Shown: piece by piece, positions 18,439 through 30,194 of the stretch
How the letters are laid out: each line of letters begins with the position of its first letter
Numbering within the stretch: position 1 is the first letter of the stretch
DNA from: Lysinibacillus fusiformis
GTDB taxonomy: Bacteria; Bacillota; Bacilli; Bacillales_A; Planococcaceae
Assembly: GCF_002845985.1 (NCBI RefSeq)
Contig: NZ_PDFK01000001.1
Coordinates: forward strand, 434,001 to 498,000
Length of the DNA stretch: 64,000 bases
Reading direction: 5' to 3'
Made by a program: the position numbers and the translations under genes
The notes under the pieces: generated by a model
Seen by the model: only the letters and a program-made list of their open reading frames with translations
Database searches by the model: none
What the model was told of the DNA's origin: nothing

Positions 18439-19044
18439 ATGGCTTGGGAGGTTTTTAGTATTATTGGAACAATTGCCTTTGCTATTTCTGGGGCAATCAT
18501 TGCCATGGAAGAAGAATACGATTTATTCGGTGTATATATACTCGGTATTGTCACTGCTTTTGGTGGAGGAGCTATTCGAAATTTACTCATCGGACTGCCT
18601 GTCACAACCTTATGGGGACAGGATATGATGTTTCAAATTGCACTAGCTGCGATTACGATATTTTTTATCTTCCCGCATCATCTGATTCAGCATTGGCATC
18701 GTTGGGGCAACTTCACAGATGCCATTGGCTTATCCGCATTCGCTATTCAAGGTGCACTCTATGCAGTGAAGCTAGATATGCCAATTAGCGCAGTCGTTGT
18801 AGCTGCTGTTTTAACAGGTTCAGGTGGTGGTATTGTGCGAGATTTATTAGCTAGACGGAAGCCGCTAGTTCTCCGTGATGAAGTCTATGGTGTTTGGGCT
18901 GCTCTCGCAGGGCTTGTTATCGGATTTGAAGTTTTGACTGGAGACATTTTCCTTTATGTATTATTTGCAGTGATTACAGCATTACGCATTCTTTCCTATA
19001 TGATGAAGTGGCGTTTGCCTTTGCGTAAGTTGAATCGGGCATAG
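18439..19044 (+). CDS. TRIC-type cation channel family protein (UPF0126)
   Basis: A protein of about 201 residues with seven hydrophobic segments and an internal duplication. Glycine-rich FGGGAIRNLLIG (about 40-55) is mirrored by GSGGGIVRDLLAR (about 125-140), the hallmark of prokaryotic TRIC / UPF0126 proteins. Crystallised prokaryotic members form trimeric cation channels. The frame opens with a TTG at 18418, but the GGGGTG site and the typical N-terminus (MAWEVFSIIGTIAFAISG) point to the ATG at 18439. A strong terminator follows. Confidence 0.85.
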   Translation: MAWEVFSIIGTIAFAISGAIIAMEEEYDLFGVYILGIVTAFGGGAIRNLLIGLPVTTLWGQDMMFQIALAAITIFFIFPHHLIQHWHRWGNFTDAIGLSAFAIQGALYAVKLDMPISAVVVAAVLTGSGGGIVRDLLARRKPLVLRDEVYGVWAALAGLVIGFEVLTGDIFLYVLFAVITALRILSYMMKWRLPLRKLNRA

Positions 19045-19067
19045 ATACTGTAATTGATAAAAAAATG

Positions 19068-19105
19068 AATAAGCGCAAAGAGTTCATTAACTATTTGCGC
19101 TTATT
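19068..19105. terminator. Bidirectional terminator between the TRIC gene and cobT
   Basis: A perfect 12-bp stem (19068-19079 with 19094-19105, AATAAGCGCAAA) lies between converging stop codons, with A-rich sequence on the left and T-rich sequence on the right. Confidence 0.8.
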
Positions 19106-19118
19106 TGTTATTCAGTAA

Positions 19119-20174
19119 CTATTTAGCCAAAAGATTCATGGCTTCTTCTAATGTCACCATATTTTTCATCATAGAACAAGCGGCATCTAAAAGAGGAAAG
19201 GCTAGAGCAGCACCAGAGCCTTCGCCTAATCGCATGTTCATATGCAGCATTGGCTCTACACCAAGTAATGATGCGGCAATTTTAGCCCCTGGTTCCTCTG
19301 AAGCATGGGAAGGTATGATAAAGTCTTTTACTTTCGGTTCAATTTGATAAGCAATAAGCGCAGCAATAGTCGAAATAAAACCATCAATAATAACAGGTTT
19401 TCGGTGACTTGCGGCAGCCAGCATGATACCAGCCATAGCCCCTATCTCTAGCCCTCCAACTTTAGCTAGAACATCAATGATATCGTTAGGATTGGGGTTG
19501 TTGAGAGTAATTGCTTTTTCAATTACTGCTGCTTTATGAGCAATCCCTCCTTGACCAACTCCTGCGCCAAACCCTGTTATTTCAATAGGGTCATAGCCAG
19601 TCAAAGCAGCTAATATGGCAGTGCTCGGCGTTGTATTACCAATGCCCATTTCACCTGTTCCAAGTAGGTTGGCTCCTTTTGTGATTTCATCTGTTGCCAC
19701 ATGAATCCCCACTTCAATGGATTGAATAGCCTCTTCTCTTGACATAGCAGGGCCCTGTGCCATGTTATCTGTGCCATGTTTAATTTTATGAATGATAACA
19801 CCTGCATCAAGCGGAATATCTTCTTTTACCCCAACATCTACTGTTACTACCTTTGCATTGGTAATGCCCGCAATCGCACAAACGCCTGTACCTCCCTTAG
19901 GAAAATTTAATGTTTGAAAGACCGTAACATCTTGTGGATTCGTTGTTATGCCTTCCTCACAAACGCCATGATCTGCTGCACAGACAATCATCACTTTTTT
20001 ATCGACCATTGGATATAATTGTCCTGTTATGCCTGAAAGCTGTACGGCAAGTGATTCTAGTTTCCCCAAGCTACCTGGGGGCTTACAAAGCGCATCAATT
20101 CGCTTTCTAGCTTGGTCCATACTATTCATATCAGCCTCTTGGATATTTTGAATCGTGTCTTGTAATAATTGCAT
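19119..20174 (-). CDS. cobT: Nicotinate-nucleotide:dimethylbenzimidazole phosphoribosyltransferase
   Basis: A 351-residue enzyme that makes alpha-ribazole phosphate for the lower ligand of cobalamin. The CobT pattern is clear: KPPGSLGKLE near the N-terminus, CAADHGV, GEMGIGNTTPS, and the catalytic-glutamate region SHASEEPGAK. The open frame runs to 20282 through regulatory RNA, but the ATG at 20174 has an AGAGGAGA site 7-8 bases upstream and gives the family length. No other cobalamin genes are in the window. A cobalamin riboswitch with a terminator lies immediately upstream. Confidence 0.93.
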   Translation of the reverse strand: MQLLQDTIQNIQEADMNSMDQARKRIDALCKPPGSLGKLESLAVQLSGITGQLYPMVDKKVMIVCAADHGVCEEGITTNPQDVTVFQTLNFPKGGTGVCAIAGITNAKVVTVDVGVKEDIPLDAGVIIHKIKHGTDNMAQGPAMSREEAIQSIEVGIHVATDEITKGANLLGTGEMGIGNTTPSTAILAALTGYDPIEITGFGAGVGQGGIAHKAAVIEKAITLNNPNPNDIIDVLAKVGGLEIGAMAGIMLAAASHRKPVIIDGFISTIAALIAYQIEPKVKDFIIPSHASEEPGAKIAASLLGVEPMLHMNMRLGEGSGAALAFPLLDAACSMMKNMVTLEEAMNLLAK

Positions 20175-20211
20175 TATTGTTTCTCCTCTCGTTCTACATG
20201 AAGACAAAATA

Positions 20212-20256
20212 AAAAGTCTGTAGTTTATTGTCATGACAAATAAACTACAGACTTTT
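20212..20256 (-). terminator. Riboswitch-controlled terminator of cobT
   Basis: A perfect 16-bp stem (20212-20227 with 20241-20256) ends in TTTTATTTT on the minus strand. It lies between the riboswitch and the cobT ribosome site, as expected of transcriptional attenuation. Confidence 0.85.
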
Positions 20257-20274
20257 CCATCATCTATATACTTC

Positions 20275-20440
20275 CGAAGCAAGTAGGCAGGTCTCCTGGC
20301 TCAAGCTCAACATATCATCGTGCCTTCCCAGCGATTCGCTAGTGGCATTTACGATGACACTCCCTTATACAGTGGCGGGTCCGCTAAAGTTTTTCACTTT
20401 ATTCCCTATTCTCCCTATTGGGCACCTAATGCTTTTATTA
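20275..20440 (-). ncRNA. Cobalamin riboswitch
   Basis: The minus strand contains the B12 box GAGCCAGGAGACCTGCC (20303-20287) and upstream conserved pieces of the class: GGTGCCC, AGCGGACCCGCCACTGTA and GCTGGGAAGGC. Binding of adenosylcobalamin should favour the downstream terminator and stop cobT expression. No gene is encoded here; the short plus-strand frame at 20320-20646 is a shadow. Confidence 0.92.
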
Positions 20441-20450
20441 AACTATTTAT

Positions 20451-20479
20451 AATCTACGACAGCGTATTTTTTCTGTCAA
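20451..20479 (-). promoter_or_regulatory. Sigma-A promoter of the cobT riboswitch transcript
   Basis: On the minus strand a perfect TTGACA (20479-20474) is followed after 17 bases by TAGATT (20456-20451, four of six consensus bases). The start of transcription would fall at about 20444, right at the edge of the riboswitch. Confidence 0.6.
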
Positions 20480-20516
20480 TATTAGAATACTCGCCTTGTA
20501 CCATTTCTTCGGTTAC

Positions 20517-21371
20517 CTATTCTTTTTCTATTTCGCTTAGCAATGTTGAGCCTAATAATAGGACCGCTCCTATTATTTGTAGAAGCGCCATTTTTTCTCC
20601 TATAATCATCGTGGAAATTACTAATGATGTCAGTGGATCAATATAGCTAAGAATGGCTATACTTTGTCCTTTTAACTGTGACATGCCTAAAAAGAACAAT
20701 AAAAATCCAACCCCTGCATGGACAATGCCTAATGTAATTAAGAATAGGACTGATTCAAAACTGATTTTCATGACCTGAAATCCTGTAGTTCCAAGTAGAT
20801 AGAAGCTAAGGAAAAATGCTGCTAAAGAAAGTTGAATCATTGTATTTTCTGGTTCCTTTAAGCCACATATAAATTTATTTGTCAATGTTAGCGCTGTGTA
20901 AAAGCATGCCGCGATAAGACCGTAGACAATGCCTATAAAATGCTCACTGTCCCCAGTGCCTTGACTTTGGACAATCAAATATAGTCCGATAAGGGCCACA
21001 CAGACATACATTATTTTTCTGCCAACTAGCTTCTCTTTTAAAATAATTGGAGATAAACAGATAACGAGTACTGGTGCAAAATAATAACTCAATGCAGCAT
21101 TGGCAATCGTTGTTGCTTTATAAGCCTGAAATAAAAAAATCCAGTTCCCACACAAGGCGATACTAGAAAGTATTAATTTCCACTTATTTTTTATAATCTC
21201 TAATTTCGAAAAACTTTTCTTTTTATAAATAAAAATCACTACTAAAAAACAAGCACCTATTAAACTCATCCAAAAAGCGATTTCACTTGAAGATAACGGA
21301 ATATACTTGGCAAAAACACCAACTGCTCCAAAAATAATCATGGATAATACAAATGCTAATTTTCCGCTCAT
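20517..21371 (-). CDS. EamA/DMT-family transporter
   Basis: A 284-residue protein with ten predicted helices arranged as two EamA repeats, each beginning with a small-residue-rich helix (about 1-135 and 140-280). The DMT-superfamily pattern YYFAPVLVICLSPIILKEKL is seen at the end of the first half and IDPLTSLVISTMIIGEKM in the second. Members export amino acids or metabolites, and the substrate cannot be told from sequence. It is monocistronic, with the cobT riboswitch starting just past its stop. Two copies of a palindromic operator lie upstream, so it is probably repressor-controlled. Confidence 0.8.
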   Translation of the reverse strand: MSGKLAFVLSMIIFGAVGVFAKYIPLSSSEIAFWMSLIGACFLVVIFIYKKKSFSKLEIIKNKWKLILSSIALCGNWIFLFQAYKATTIANAALSYYFAPVLVICLSPIILKEKLVGRKIMYVCVALIGLYLIVQSQGTGDSEHFIGIVYGLIAACFYTALTLTNKFICGLKEPENTMIQLSLAAFFLSFYLLGTTGFQVMKISFESVLFLITLGIVHAGVGFLLFFLGMSQLKGQSIAILSYIDPLTSLVISTMIIGEKMALLQIIGAVLLLGSTLLSEIEKE

Positions 21372-21411
21372 TACAAATACCTACTTTCTACGTATAAAGT
21401 ATTAACCTATA

Positions 21412-21426
21412 CAGTAGAATCTATTG
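21412..21426. promoter_or_regulatory. Operator half of a pair upstream of the EamA gene
   Basis: CAGTAGAATCTATTG differs in only two positions from the perfect palindrome at 21458-21472. It lies 41 bases before the start codon. Confidence 0.55.
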
Positions 21427-21457
21427 AAAATGAGCAAACTGTTATTGTATGCCTAAA

Positions 21458-21472
21458 CAGTAGATTCTACTG
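21458..21472. promoter_or_regulatory. Palindromic operator upstream of the EamA gene
   Basis: CAGTAGATTCTACTG is a perfect 15-bp palindrome around one central base. With the site at 21412 it forms a pair 46 bases apart, centre to centre, as often found for TetR- or MarR-type repressors. No regulator gene is adjacent. Confidence 0.6.
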
Positions 21473-21659
21473 TAAAGACATTGTTGGGGGTGCTATTGAA
21501 CAAAACATACAAAATCCCTCCTTCACCTACATAATTGTAACATATTTCTGAAAATTAAAGAGTAAGTTTTATAAAGAAAGGGGTCACTAATCCCTTCATA
21601 CTATTATGAGTATGTACAATATAAGGTAAGTCATAAATTTTCTTTGAGGAGGAGTTAGG

Positions 21660-22055
21660 ATGAATGCAAGAGAATTGAGAAATGCCATTGCGGAGACTTG
21701 TGAAAATTATGATAGTCACTACGCTCAGTTAGTGAAACCAATCAATCAGTTATTAATGAATGTCGATGCTAGTATAAGTAACGAAACAGCGAATATAATC
21801 ATCGAAAATTTGAAGTTATATTATAGCGGGGATAAATACATGACGGAATGTCACTTCGATGAGAGTGAAAATTTCTTAAAAGATGGTCTTGAACTTCTTC
21901 AAAAGGGGGATCTTGCGAATGGTGCTTTACAAATATATGGTGCTGGTTTAAATTTTTCCAGTTATGCTTTAAAGGTTCGTGGGCAAAAAAATGTGAATCC
22001 GTATATTAACTTTGAAAAAAATTTCAGCCTCATCATGAACACACTCCGAAAATAA
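21660..22055 (+). CDS. Unrecognised small cytoplasmic protein
   Basis: A 131-residue, probably all-helical soluble protein with an excellent GGAGGAG ribosome site, so the frame is likely real. It has no signal peptide, membrane segment or familiar motif. Helix-forming heptads occur around residues 5-35 and 70-100 (SENFLKDGLELLQKGDLANGA resembles a TPR-like helix pair). It is the only plus-strand gene between 19.1 and 64 kb. Repeat copy B starts 13 bases past its stop codon. No function can be given. Confidence 0.6.
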   Translation: MNARELRNAIAETCENYDSHYAQLVKPINQLLMNVDASISNETANIIIENLKLYYSGDKYMTECHFDESENFLKDGLELLQKGDLANGALQIYGAGLNFSSYALKVRGQKNVNPYINFEKNFSLIMNTLRK

Positions 22056-22067
22056 GTATATAAAAAA

Positions 22068-22590
22068 GGTGATGTCAATGATAGAAACAGCCACTTTGAA
22101 AAGCGAGAGGTTGATTTCCGTTCCAGCGTCCTTTCAGGGGGCGTCCGATGATGAGCCGCTTCACTCACTGCGTTCGCTCCAAGGTCCCCTCTGTGACGCT
22201 AAATCCCCTAGGAGTGACACAGGCTCCACTCCAATCAACCATATGTAAAAGTGGCTTTTCCTTCTCTTTCATACGAACCGTAGTGAACAAAATAGCCCAT
22301 TATTTGTCTGATGAGAGAAAGGATAGCCCTTTATTTTCAATGTGAAGAAGTGGTAAGTAACAACACCCCTCCATAAAGAGTAGTGAACACCTTTGCTAAA
22401 AAGGTACCATTTTTATGCATTGGAATGGAAGGCTACTTGACTCCCGTGGGATAGTGAGACAGGCGAGCCTCTAAACGGAGCGGTAGCAGAGGAAGCGGCT
22501 CGGCGCTCGCTACCAGGAAAGCAAGTAGCCTGCAACGGAAATCCATTTTCACCTGTCACAAAAATGCTATGGATGGTTTTATTTTTCATT
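22068..22590 (-). repeat. Two-module intergenic repeat, copy B (longest, 523 bp)
   Basis: It is inverted relative to copies A and C. Module 1 is a long hairpin with arms GGCTACTTG (22432-22440) and CAAGTAGCC, holding a GC-rich loop. Module 2 lies between GGTTGATT-type arms near 22110 and 22235. The two are joined by the AATAATGGGCTATTTT block. It fills the whole space between the unknown protein gene and the rhodanese gene. Short frames inside it are not genes. Confidence 0.88.
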
Positions 22591-22597
22591 ATGTCAT

Positions 22598-22900
22598 TTA
22601 TTTAAATTCTAATTCTCCATCGTAAGCTAGCATGCCGCCTTCAAGATTTGTTACATCAAATCCTTGCGCTTCTAAATAAGCACATGCATTAGCAGAACGA
22701 GCACCAGCCTTACAAACAACAATATATGGCTTTTCTACGTCTAATTCCTCTAAACGTTCCGGGATTGTCCCAAGGGCAATGTGCTTGGCACCAGGAATCA
22801 TGCCGTGTGCTACTTCATCCTCTTCACGTACATCAATAATATATAGGTCCTCATTTGCATCTAATCGTTCTAGTAATTGTGTTGTTTCCATTGATTTCAT
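22598..22900 (-). CDS. Single-domain rhodanese-like protein
   Basis: A 100-residue protein consisting of one rhodanese domain. The active-site loop is CKAGARS (Cys near residue 63) and the domain begins with IIDVREEDEVAHGMIPGAKHI. It should carry persulfide sulfur on the cysteine, and small rhodaneses of this kind act in sulfur transfer or detoxification. A GGAGG site precedes the ATG. It is transcribed in the same direction as hfq, but a terminator at 22952 separates them, so it probably has its own promoter. Confidence 0.88.
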   Translation of the reverse strand: MKSMETTQLLERLDANEDLYIIDVREEDEVAHGMIPGAKHIALGTIPERLEELDVEKPYIVVCKAGARSANACAYLEAQGFDVTNLEGGMLAYDGELEFK

Positions 22901-22951
22901 GAACTTTTTTCCTCCAAAATTTCAAATTCCACTTACATTATAGCTTGTAAC

Positions 22952-22987
22952 AAAAAAAACAGCCAGTGTGGTGAACACAAGCTGTTT
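22952..22987 (-). terminator. Terminator of hfq
   Basis: The stem AAACAGC / GCTGTTT is extended by TGT/ACA with a short loop. On the minus strand it is followed by eight T. Confidence 0.8.
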
Positions 22988-22996
22988 AACAATTTT

Positions 22997-23227
22997 TTAT
23001 CCTTCTGTCTCTAAAAACTCTATTTGTTTTGCTGGAACGAATGTAGAAATGGCGTGCTTGTAGATTAGGTGCTGCTTATTTTCAGCATCCATTAATAAAA
23101 CTGTAAAATTGTCATATGATTTCACAGTCCCTTTTAACTGAAATCCATTTAACAGAAATACAGTTACAAAAACACTGTTTTTACGTAGTTGGTTCAAGAA
23201 CGTATCTTGCAAGTTGATTGATTTCAT
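22997..23227 (-). CDS. hfq: RNA chaperone Hfq
   Basis: A 76-residue Sm-like protein with the two signature motifs: Sm1, in [12 protein letters not shown] to [10 protein letters not shown], and Sm2, YKHAIST. It forms a hexameric ring that binds U-rich and A-rich RNA. The frame opens with a TTG at 23230, but the next codon is ATG, 8 bases after GGGAGG, and is the likely start. It follows miaA, as in Bacillus. Confidence 0.95.
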   Translation of the reverse strand: MKSINLQDTFLNQLRKNSVFVTVFLLNGFQLKGTVKSYDNFTVLLMDAENKQHLIYKHAISTFVPAKQIEFLETEG

Positions 23228-23324
23228 CAAATAGCCTCCCCACTAACTTTCTACCTCTTCACTCCTATAGTAGCATGTTCTACCAATTTATCAATTAGTA
23301 ATTTTTAGAAATTTTTCTTAATTA

Positions 23325-24227
23325 TTATAATTGTTCATCCGTCGTAATAAAATGGACATCCATTTTATTGCGAAAATAGGTAAGTTGTCTTTTTGCATAG
23401 CGGCGTGAATTTTGTTTTAAGCTATCAATAGCTTCTTCGAGGGTACATTTGTCATCCAAATAATCATACAATTCCTTATAGCCAATTGCTTGTATGGACT
23501 GCACATTTCGAATATTTTGCTGCCATAAACCTTTGACTTCTTCTAAAAGGCCATTGTCCATCATTAAATCAACACGACGGTTAATGCGGTCATAAAGCAC
23601 TTCACGGGTCATATTTTGACCTAACCCCAAAATGACATGCTTATAGAGAGGTACTTCCCCTCGGTTTTGTGCTTCAGCTGCTTTGGATACACCGCTTAAT
23701 TCCAGCATTTCTAATGCACGAATGACACGACGCGTATTGTTTGGATGAATCGTCTCCGCTGTTTGAGGGTCTAGTTGTTTTAATTTATCATGCATTGCCT
23801 CAGGGCCAAGCTTTGCTAATTCATCATAGTAGGCTTTTCGTGCTTCCTCATCAACTTTCTCATCAGTAAATTGGAAATCATAGAGGACCGCTTGTACATA
23901 TAAGCCTGAGCCACCTACTATAATGGGTAATTTTTGTCGAGATTGGATTTCTGCAATTTTTGCTCGGACTAATTTTTGATAATCCGCTACTGAAAAAGAT
24001 TCTGTCGGCTCTAAAAAACTGAGTAGATGGTGTGGTACGCCCTCCATCTCTTCTTCCTTAATTTTAGCAGTCCCAATATCGAGTCCTTTATAAATTTGCA
24101 TGGAGTCGCCATTAATGACTTCACCGTTATATTTTTTCGCCAGTTCAATGCTTAAAGCTGTTTTACCAGAGGCAGTTGGTCCTACAATCGCTACGACCTC
24201 TGCCTGCTGTAATTTAGTTTCTATCAT
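23325..24227 (-). CDS. miaA: tRNA dimethylallyltransferase MiaA
   Basis: A 300-residue enzyme that adds the dimethylallyl group to A37 of tRNAs reading UNN codons. The P-loop [11 protein letters not shown] is at about 16-26, followed by the conserved [17 protein letters not shown] and [10 protein letters not shown]. The product is the substrate of MiaB, also encoded in this window. It overlaps the upstream hydrolase gene by 14 bases, suggesting coupled translation. Confidence 0.96.
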   Translation of the reverse strand: MIETKLQQAEVVAIVGPTASGKTALSIELAKKYNGEVINGDSMQIYKGLDIGTAKIKEEEMEGVPHHLLSFLEPTESFSVADYQKLVRAKIAEIQSRQKLPIIVGGSGLYVQAVLYDFQFTDEKVDEEARKAYYDELAKLGPEAMHDKLKQLDPQTAETIHPNNTRRVIRALEMLELSGVSKAAEAQNRGEVPLYKHVILGLGQNMTREVLYDRINRRVDLMMDNGLLEEVKGLWQQNIRNVQSIQAIGYKELYDYLDDKCTLEEAIDSLKQNSRRYAKRQLTYFRNKMDVHFITTDEQL

Positions 24228-25131
24228 ATTTTTCTAACCACCGTAATAATACTTGAAAGACCGCTTCTTGATTGTCTTCATTTAAAATTTCATGCCGTTT
24301 GTCCTCAAATAAATAAACCGTTACATCTTTTACTCCTACTGTTGCCAATTGTTCAGCAACTGTGTAAACGCCCAGCCCCTGTTCGCCAACCGGGTCTTTA
24401 CTTCCGCTTATCAAGAGAATGGGAAGATTTTTTCTCATTTTTGCTAATTCTTTTTTACGATTAAGTGTTGCAAAGCCCGTTGTTAAATCGACAAAAAATT
24501 GATTGGTTGGAATAAAGCCACAATATGGGTCATCTATATACTTCTGCACCTCTTGTTGGACAGAACATAGCCAGTCATAGGCCGTCTTTGGATTTGGAAA
24601 CTGTTTATTAAAGCTACCAAAACTCAATTGATTTAGCAGCTTACTTTCAGTTTCTTTCCCTAGCCCCTTAGCTAATACCTTGGCTACGATATTTCCAACA
24701 GCATGCAGAGCTGTCACATTTCCCGTACCACAGAGAATAACATTGTCTACTTGTTCACCATACAGTTGAATATATCGTCTAGTAATGAATGACCCCATAC
24801 TATGACCAAAAATAATGAATGGTACATTTGCATAAGGTGCATGTAATTGCGTGACCACTTCATGGGCATCTTCTACCACACGCTCAAAACCGTTCTTTTC
24901 AGCAAAAAAACCTAACGTGCCATTATAGGCCGCCGTTTCACCATGACCACGATGATCGTGCATCGTCACAGCATAGCCTGCCGCATTGAGTGTTTTAGCA
25001 AATGTTAAATAGCGACCACTGTGCTCTGCCATACCATGCAAAATGTGAATATGACCAATACATGGCGTTGTGGGCTCCAATGTTCGAGTAAAGACAAAAT
25101 GTCCATCCAACATTTGAATATAACGCTCCAT
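24214..25131 (-). CDS. Alpha/beta hydrolase, lysophospholipase/monoglyceride-lipase type
   Basis: A 305-residue hydrolase. The nucleophile elbow GHSMGS (Ser near residue 109) and the HG dipeptide of the oxyanion region ([12 protein letters not shown]) are present. A catalytic Asp (SGSKDPVG) and a C-terminal His ([10 protein letters not shown]) complete the triad. This pattern matches monoacylglycerol lipase or lysophospholipase relatives (PldB/YtpA group). No signal peptide is present. It lies 3 bases downstream of glpD and overlaps miaA, so a link between glycerolipid breakdown and glycerol-3-phosphate use is plausible but inferred. Confidence 0.85.
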   Translation of the reverse strand: MERYIQMLDGHFVFTRTLEPTTPCIGHIHILHGMAEHSGRYLTFAKTLNAAGYAVTMHDHRGHGETAAYNGTLGFFAEKNGFERVVEDAHEVVTQLHAPYANVPFIIFGHSMGSFITRRYIQLYGEQVDNVILCGTGNVTALHAVGNIVAKVLAKGLGKETESKLLNQLSFGSFNKQFPNPKTAYDWLCSVQQEVQKYIDDPYCGFIPTNQFFVDLTTGFATLNRKKELAKMRKNLPILLISGSKDPVGEQGLGVYTVAEQLATVGVKDVTVYLFEDKRHEILNEDNQEAVFQVLLRWLEKYDRN

Positions 25132-25134
25132 CCC

Positions 25135-26781
25135 TTACTCCCCTTTTTTCACAAAATTTGTTGCATCCTTAATGGCTTGCTCTAATTCAGCCATATACTT
25201 GTGTTTTTGTTCCTCCGTATAATTCAAGTGTTGTTGCATCACTTGAATTACTTGCTGCTTATAAAGCTTGACAGCCTCAATATCGAAGTAAAGCAAGCCT
25301 GTACGACGAATAAAGAAGTCGCTCGGTGTATAGACCATTTCCTCTTCCATGCCATACAGTAGCATAGCGTGTAAAGCTAGAGGCATTGTACTGCCATGTT
25401 CATGTAAAAATTTAACACGATTAAATAATCCATCTACATTTGTGCCATACTTTTGTACAAGCTGTTTGGCTTCATCATAATTTAAGCCGTATTGTACACC
25501 TTCTCGTGCTTTATAAGCCATATAGTCAGGGAAATTAATCGCGTTGATTCCTTTTGCACCAGACAGTGAGAGCTCACGTGTTAAACAAGCACTTGCATGC
25601 TTATAGCGACGAGCTTTTACAATTTTATCGACAATTGTTTCAGCCATTTGACGATAGCCTGTGAGCTTACCGCCAGCGATTGTCATTAAACCACTTGGCG
25701 CTGTCCATATTTCATCTTTCCTTGAAATTTCAGAAGGGTCCTTTCCTTTTTCATAAATGAGCGGGCGTACTCCTGCCCAGGATGATTCAATCGTTTCTCT
25801 TGTAATAGTAGCAGTTGGAAAGACTTTTTTAGCAGCCTCAATTAAATAATCTACATCTTGCTGTGTAGCAACAGGGTGTACAAGATTTCCCTCAAAGACT
25901 GTATCCGTTGTCCCTATATAGGTTTTGTCATCTCGCGGAATTGCAAAAGCCATACGTCCATCAGGAATATCAAAATAAACAGCTTGCTTCAGTGGAAAAT
26001 CCTTTTGGTTGAGGACAATATGAACGCCTTTTGTCAGACGTAATTGCTTGTTATCTGTTACTTTATCCTTGTGTCGTACGTCATCTACCCAAGGGCCTGT
26101 AGCATTGACAATTTGTGCTGCATGTACATCGAGTATTGTTCCCGTAACATGATCCTTCACTTTAATGCCAACAAGCTTTTTCTTTTTGTAGATAAATTCC
26201 GTCATCTCTGCATAATTGAGACACAATGCTCCATATTCTGCAGCCTTTTTCAATACTTCAATCGTCAGACGTGCATCATCCGTACGATATTCAACATAAT
26301 ACCCTCCACCCACAAGTCCATCTTCATTAAGTAAAGGTTCTAATGCTAGGGTTTCTTGGACGTTTAACATTGTTCTACGTTCATGTTTTTTGACACCCGC
26401 CAAGCGGTCATAAACCTTTAATGCTATAGATGTTGTAAACGGACTAAGTGAGCCCTTCTTATATAAAGGTAATAGCATTTTTTCAGGCGTTGTGACATGA
26501 ACCGCATTATCATAAACGATTTCACGTTCACGCCCCACTTCCGCTACGACACCCACATCAAATTGCTTTAAATAACGTAGGCCACCGTGAATCAGCTTGG
26601 TTGAACGGCTCGACGTACCAGCTGAAAAATCCTGCATGTCAATTAATGCGACAGAAAGGCCTCTTGATGCGGCATCTAATGCAATTCCTGCACCTGTAAT
26701 ACCACCACCAATGACTAATACGTCAAAGCTATAGTGCTCTAGATAATATAAAATTTTTGGACGATGCTCAAATGAAAACAT
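25135..26781 (-). CDS. glpD: Aerobic glycerol-3-phosphate dehydrogenase
   Basis: A protein of about 548 residues, membrane-associated, oxidising glycerol 3-phosphate to dihydroxyacetone phosphate with FAD and passing electrons to quinone. The N-terminal FAD fingerprint VIGGGITGAGIALDAASRG and the motifs GTSSRSTKLIHGGLRYL, NATGPWVDD and IAGGKLTGYR are all present. The C-terminal domain matches the DAO_C type. The frame opens at 26796 (TTG), but a GGGGGAG site 6 bases before the ATG at 26781 defines the start. It directly follows glpK. Confidence 0.95.
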   Translation of the reverse strand: MFSFEHRPKILYYLEHYSFDVLVIGGGITGAGIALDAASRGLSVALIDMQDFSAGTSSRSTKLIHGGLRYLKQFDVGVVAEVGREREIVYDNAVHVTTPEKMLLPLYKKGSLSPFTTSIALKVYDRLAGVKKHERRTMLNVQETLALEPLLNEDGLVGGGYYVEYRTDDARLTIEVLKKAAEYGALCLNYAEMTEFIYKKKKLVGIKVKDHVTGTILDVHAAQIVNATGPWVDDVRHKDKVTDNKQLRLTKGVHIVLNQKDFPLKQAVYFDIPDGRMAFAIPRDDKTYIGTTDTVFEGNLVHPVATQQDVDYLIEAAKKVFPTATITRETIESSWAGVRPLIYEKGKDPSEISRKDEIWTAPSGLMTIAGGKLTGYRQMAETIVDKIVKARRYKHASACLTRELSLSGAKGINAINFPDYMAYKAREGVQYGLNYDEAKQLVQKYGTNVDGLFNRVKFLHEHGSTMPLALHAMLLYGMEEEMVYTPSDFFIRRTGLLYFDIEAVKLYKQQVIQVMQQHLNYTEEQKHKYMAELEQAIKDATNFVKKGE

Positions 26782-26799
26782 ACCTTTCTCCCCCAATAG

Positions 26800-30175
<3,376 letters not shown>

Positions 30176-30194
30176 TAACGTATCACTCCTTTAT

